Part shown: positions 60,184-64,000 of the stretch, one piece after another
Layout of the letters: the number at the start of each line of letters is the position of its first letter
Numbering within the stretch: the first letter of the stretch is position 1
Source: Oceanospirillaceae bacterium
GTDB lineage: Bacteria; Pseudomonadota; Gammaproteobacteria; Pseudomonadales; Balneatricaceae
Length of the DNA stretch: 64,000 bases
Direction of reading: 5' to 3'
NCBI GenBank assembly: GCA_013215505.1
Contig: JABSQZ010000004.1
Location: 122,980-186,979, forward strand
The notes under the pieces: model-generated
Database searches by the model: none
The model's input: the letters and a program-made list of their open reading frames with translations, nothing else
What the model was told of the DNA's origin: nothing
Position numbers and translations under genes: made by a program

Positions 60184-61202
60184 TGGTTATTCACGATGAA
60201 CCGACACCGGGAGAAATGCTACCAATTCTACCCGGACATAGCTCGGCCGGACGCTTAGAGCGAGTATTGCGCGCCGGTCACTTCGCGGTGACCGCAGAGC
60301 TGGCACCACCGGACTCGGCTAACCCGCATGATGTATACGCCAGAGCAGAGCTTTTTGATGGCTATGTGGATGCCATGAATGCCACCGATGGTTCAGGGGC
60401 AAACTGCCATATGTCCAGCGTGGGTATCTGCGCACTGCTGACTAGAATCGGCTATGCACCTATTATGCAAGTATCCTGTCGCGATAAAAACCGCATCGCC
60501 ATTCAGGGTGATGTGCTGGGGGCCGCCGCTATGGGGGTTTCAAATATTCTCTGCCTGACAGGCGATGGAGTGCAGGCGGGTGATCACCCGCAAGCTAAAC
60601 CAGTATTTGATCTGGATTGCATGTCGTTACTGGAGACCATTCGCGGTATGCGCGACAAGGCCGAGTTTCTAAGTGGTCGCAAGTTAACCGATCCACCGAA
60701 AGTATTTTTAGGGGCCGCCTCTAATCCCTTTGCCCCACCATTGGATTTTCGCCCGCATAGATTGGCAAAAAAAATCGCCGCAGGTGCCCAATATATTCAA
60801 ACTAATTACTGTTTCGATGTGCCGCGTTTTAAAGAGTTTATGGCCCGCAGCCGAGATTTAGGACTGCTGGAAAAAGTATTTATCTTACCCGGTGTCGGGC
60901 CAATGGCATCCGCGCGCACCGCCAACTGGATTCGCAATAATGTCCCGGGAATTTACATACCGGATGCGGTGATAGAACGCCTGGCTGGGGCTAAAGATCA
61001 GAAGAGAGAAGGACAGCAGCTGTGTATTGAACTTATTCAGCAGCTCAGTGAAATAGAGGGAGTGAGTGGTATACATGTCATGGCTTATCGTCAGGAGGAG
61101 TCAGTGGCTGAAATAATCGAAAGCTCGGGGGTATTGCAAGGGCGCGTTCCCTGGTACCCGGGGCGGGATGAAAAACTGTTACAGGAGAGAGCAACATCAT
61201 GA
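60183..61202 (+). CDS. metF: methylenetetrahydrofolate reductase
   Basis: A 339-residue enzyme. FAVTAELAPPDSANP, GVSNILCLTGDG and the FAPPLDFRPHRLAKKIAAGAQYIQTNYCFD segment are typical of MetF. The N-terminal Glu in TAELAPP is the conserved catalytic acid. FAD-binding TIM barrel. It can convert methyl-THF to methylene-THF when the pathway runs oxidatively. Coupled by overlap to both neighbours. Confidence 0.93.
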   Translation: MVIHDEPTPGEMLPILPGHSSAGRLERVLRAGHFAVTAELAPPDSANPHDVYARAELFDGYVDAMNATDGSGANCHMSSVGICALLTRIGYAPIMQVSCRDKNRIAIQGDVLGAAAMGVSNILCLTGDGVQAGDHPQAKPVFDLDCMSLLETIRGMRDKAEFLSGRKLTDPPKVFLGAASNPFAPPLDFRPHRLAKKIAAGAQYIQTNYCFDVPRFKEFMARSRDLGLLEKVFILPGVGPMASARTANWIRNNVPGIYIPDAVIERLAGAKDQKREGQQLCIELIQQLSEIEGVSGIHVMAYRQEESVAEIIESSGVLQGRVPWYPGRDEKLLQERATS

Positions 61203-62098
61203 CAGATACTATTGTGAGTTCGGCGACTAGAGAAACGGTGTTAGGTTTCGATCGGCCCTTTGTACTGATCGGCGAGCGAATTAACCCCACTGGGCGAAAA
61301 ATGTTAGCTGCGGAGATGAAAGCCGGAGATTATAGCCGGGTGAAGGCCGATGCCCTGGCCCAAGTTGCCGCCGGCGCTCATATCTTAGACGTTAATGCCG
61401 GTATCCCGTTGGCAGACGAGCCGAGAATTCTCGCTGAAGTCATCCAGCTGATTCAATCTATCACCGATATTCCGCTGTGTATTGACTCTTCGATAGTGGC
61501 CGCTCTCGAGGCGGGTCTGGCAGTGTATAAAGGTAAAGCACTGGTTAATTCAGTCACCGGTGAAGAAGAGCAGCTGCAGCAAGTATTACCACTGGTTAAA
61601 AAATATGGCGCCTCAGTAGTGGCTATTTCCAACGATGAAACCGGTATCTCTCAGGATCCGGATGTACGTTTTGAAGTGGCGAAAAAAATTGTGCAGCGCG
61701 CTGCCGATTACGGCATTCCCGCCTGTGACATAGTGGTAGATCCGCTGGTGATGCCAGTGGGTGCGATCAATGATTCAGGTGTGCAAGTGATGAAACTAGT
61801 ACATCGACTACGCACTGAATTAAAAGTGAATACCACTTGCGGGGCCTCCAATATCAGTTTTGGTCTGCCAAGTCGCGATGGTATCAACGCGGCCTTTTTG
61901 AGTATGGCGATTCACGCCGGGATGACTTCGGCGATCACTAACCCACTGCACCCATCTGTGGTGGCGGCCACTCTGGGGGCTGATGTGATGATGGGCAGAG
62001 ACCCGAATTGTGCCAATTGGATCAAACACTTCCGACAGCCAGTAGAGGACGTCGACGGAGCTCGCGGTCGTCGCGGGAGTCGTCGTCGCCGTGCTTAA
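61199..62098 (+). CDS. pterin-binding methyltransferase (dihydropteroate-synthase-like)
   Basis: A 299-residue TIM-barrel protein of the DHPS-like methyltransferase class (AcsE/MtgA-like). VLIGERINPTGRKMLAAEM at the N-terminus, ILDVNAGIP, CIDSS, NSVTGEEE and DPLVMPVG are the pterin-binding motifs. It would transfer the methyl from the corrinoid protein to THF. The C-terminal Arg-rich tail (RGRRGSRRRRA) is basic and disordered. Its stop overlaps the next gene start. Confidence 0.92.
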   Translation: MTDTIVSSATRETVLGFDRPFVLIGERINPTGRKMLAAEMKAGDYSRVKADALAQVAAGAHILDVNAGIPLADEPRILAEVIQLIQSITDIPLCIDSSIVAALEAGLAVYKGKALVNSVTGEEEQLQQVLPLVKKYGASVVAISNDETGISQDPDVRFEVAKKIVQRAADYGIPACDIVVDPLVMPVGAINDSGVQVMKLVHRLRTELKVNTTCGASNISFGLPSRDGINAAFLSMAIHAGMTSAITNPLHPSVVAATLGADVMMGRDPNCANWIKHFRQPVEDVDGARGRRGSRRRRA

Positions 62099-64000
62099 TA
62101 TCAAGGAACCTGAAGTGGTTGTAGGTGCCAAAAAAGCGGTGGTGGTTTTTACCCCCAGTGGCCTGCGCGGAGAGTTTGCGCTGGGCACTAGTGTGTTGCA
62201 GGCAGCTCAGTTGTTGGGTGTCGATCTGGAGTCGAGCTGTGGCGGTAGAGGTATCTGCAGTCGCTGTCAGGTGGTGCCCAGTATGGGTGATTTCCCCAAG
62301 CACGGTATTCACTCAACCTCTGAGCATCTCTCAACCCCCAGTGAGTTAGAACAACAGCACCGCAAGCTGGATTTAAGCACCGGTCGACGCTTGAGTTGCA
62401 GCACTTTGATTCTCGGCGACTTAGTCATAGACGTGCCCGCCGATAGCCAATTGCACCGCCAGCACATTGTCAAAGAGGCGGTCGCGTTAACGTTAAGCGT
62501 CAAGCCGAGCGTACAGTTGTTCTCTGTGCAAGTTCCGGAACCTGATATGCATCAGCCCGCCTCGGACATGCGTTTGTTGCAGCAACAATTGCAACAACAG
62601 CACCATATCAGTATTCAGGCCAGTGATCTGTCCGCTATCCAACAGTTGCAACCGGCGCTGGCCAAAGGCGGCCGGACAGTGACTGTGGCAGTCTATACGG
62701 ATGCCAATGAAAGTAACGAAATTACCGCACTTTGGCCGGGTAGGGAAACTAATTGTTACGGGGTGGCCATAGATCTGGGCTCCACCACTATCGCCGCGCA
62801 CTTGTGTGATCTGCAAAGCGGTAAAGTGTTGGCCAGTGCCGCCAGTATGAACCCGCAGATTCGCTTTGGCGAAGACTTGATGAGCCGGGTTTCATACGTG
62901 ATGATGAATCCCGGTGGCGAGTTGGAAATGTGTGCTGCAGTGCGCGAGACGCTGGCAAAGCTGTGTGCACAAGTGGCAAAAAAAGCCAGAATCGAACGGC
63001 AGAAAATTCTCGATCTGACCATTGTCTGCAACCCTATAATGCATCATTTACTGCTGGGGATTGATCCCACACCGCTGGGCACAGCCCCCTTTGCGCTGGC
63101 CACAGAAATGCCGCTGCAACTAAAGGCCAACGACTTAGATCTGCAATTACATCCTGGCAGCCGGGTGTTTCTGCTACCTTGTATTGCCGGGCATATAGGT
63201 GCGGATACGGCGGGCATGATCTTGGCCGAGCGGCCTGATCAGGCCGATGAGGTGACATTGCTGGTGGATATTGGCACCAATGCCGAGATTGTATTAGGCG
63301 ATAAACACCGCATTCTGGCAGCTTCCAGTCCGACCGGGCCCGCTTTTGAAGGGGCGCAGATCAGTTGCGGACAACGTGCCGCAGCCGGTGCCATAGAGCG
63401 GGTGCGCATCGACCCGCAGACCTTGGAGCCCAAGTTCAAAGTTATTGGCTGTGATCTGTGGTCTGATCATGCTGACTTTGCCGCAGCTACCGCCAAGCTG
63501 AAGATAAGTGGTATTTGTGGCTCGGGGATAATCGAGCTGGTTGCCGAGTTATTCCTCGCCGGTGTGATCACTACTGATGGCGTCATAGATCCAGAGATGG
63601 CTAAAAAAAGCACTAGAGTGGTGGCAACCGGGCGCACTTATAGCTATGTATTGCACAGCGGAGATAAGACATTATCTTTGACCCAAAACGATGTGCGGGC
63701 GATCCAGTTAGCTAAGGCCGCATTGTATGCCGGTATCCGTCTGTTAATGGATCATATGGGTGTCAACAGTGTCGCTCGTATTGGTTTAGCCGGTGCCTTT
63801 GGCAGTCATATAGATGTTAAGTATGCGATGTTACTGGGGTTGATTCCGGACTGCAATTTGCAGCAGGTCTCAGCGGTGGGTAATGCCGCCGGTACTGGTG
63901 CGCGAATCGCCTTACTGAATAGGCATAAACGTCGACTGATAGCCACAGTGCTGGAAAGAGTAGAAAAGGTAGAGACGGCCATAGAGGCTAAGTTTCAGGA
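62091..64000 (+). CDS. corrinoid activation protein (RACo-like ferredoxin-ASKHA), partial
   Basis: Starts with GTG overlapping the previous gene by eight bases and runs off the right edge (636 codons seen). An N-terminal 2Fe-2S ferredoxin domain has CGGRGICSRC and a later Cys (SCSTL). A linker region (about 100-220) is followed by the ASKHA domain (DUF4445): GVAIDLGSTTIAAHL, LLVDIGTNAEIVL, GPAFEGAQISCG and AGAFGSHID. These proteins use ATP to reduce inactive Co(II) corrinoid to Co(I). Its position right after the pterin methyltransferase supports reactivation of the corrinoid protein of this operon. Confidence 0.92.
   Translation, partial: MLNIKEPEVVVGAKKAVVVFTPSGLRGEFALGTSVLQAAQLLGVDLESSCGGRGICSRCQVVPSMGDFPKHGIHSTSEHLSTPSELEQQHRKLDLSTGRRLSCSTLILGDLVIDVPADSQLHRQHIVKEAVALTLSVKPSVQLFSVQVPEPDMHQPASDMRLLQQQLQQQHHISIQASDLSAIQQLQPALAKGGRTVTVAVYTDANESNEITALWPGRETNCYGVAIDLGSTTIAAHLCDLQSGKVLASAASMNPQIRFGEDLMSRVSYVMMNPGGELEMCAAVRETLAKLCAQVAKKARIERQKILDLTIVCNPIMHHLLLGIDPTPLGTAPFALATEMPLQLKANDLDLQLHPGSRVFLLPCIAGHIGADTAGMILAERPDQADEVTLLVDIGTNAEIVLGDKHRILAASSPTGPAFEGAQISCGQRAAAGAIERVRIDPQTLEPKFKVIGCDLWSDHADFAAATAKLKISGICGSGIIELVAELFLAGVITTDGVIDPEMAKKSTRVVATGRTYSYVLHSGDKTLSLTQNDVRAIQLAKAALYAGIRLLMDHMGVNSVARIGLAGAFGSHIDVKYAMLLGLIPDCNLQQVSAVGNAAGTGARIALLNRHKRRLIATVLERVEKVETAIEAKFQ

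Overview
The window looks like chromosome of a marine gammaproteobacterium (a Cellvibrionales/Oceanospirillales-type genome is my best guess, inferred from gene content and moderate GC, not proven). It splits into three parts.

(1) About 1.3-40.4 kb is a nearly complete siphovirus prophage with lambda/HK97-like organisation. Reading leftward (minus strand) from the middle: terminase small and large subunits, portal, S49-type prohead protease, HK97-fold capsid, head-tail connectors, tail terminator, tail tube, tail chaperones joined by a -1 frameshift at an A7 run, tape measure, a tandemly duplicated tail gene, a fibre-like protein, an NlpC/P60 protein and a TipJ/gpJ tail-tip protein. At the far left sits an orphan umuD under a near-consensus LexA box. 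Rightward of the terminase are an HNH nuclease, a lysis region, an AT-rich cargo block of three unknown membrane proteins, and a replication/recombination region: SSB, a dATP/dGTP diphosphohydrolase-like protein, a TGT/DpdA-like protein, a Ref-type nuclease, a DnaT-like primosomal protein and a KilA-N/ANT-like antirepressor. Then come a Cro/CI switch with two clusters of related palindromic operators, and a rightward operon of small genes ending in an excisionase-like gene and a tyrosine integrase. Two small genes near 34.3 and 35.0 kb share a duplicated leader that can fold so that the ribosome binding site is paired.

(2) About 40.4-52.7 kb is host sequence: a very large hybrid sensor kinase with a response-regulator diguanylate cyclase, a non-coding stretch holding a kinase-gene fragment and two copies of a MITE-like repeat, purU, a PhzF-family gene, a DUF2798-type membrane protein and a divergent LysR regulator.

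(3) About 52.9-64 kb is metabolic: an unusual 992-residue protein that joins a SerC-like aminotransferase to a 2-hydroxyacid dehydrogenase, argC, and a tight one-carbon operon running off the right edge. The operon encodes a corrinoid protein, a DUF1638 protein, a MetV-like cysteine-rich protein, MetF, a pterin-binding methyltransferase and a RACo-like ferredoxin/ASKHA reactivator. Together these would move methyl groups from an unidentified substrate via a corrinoid protein to tetrahydrofolate. PurU, which frees formate from formyl-THF, could serve the same C1 pool.

No tRNA, rRNA, CRISPR array or complete IS element was seen.
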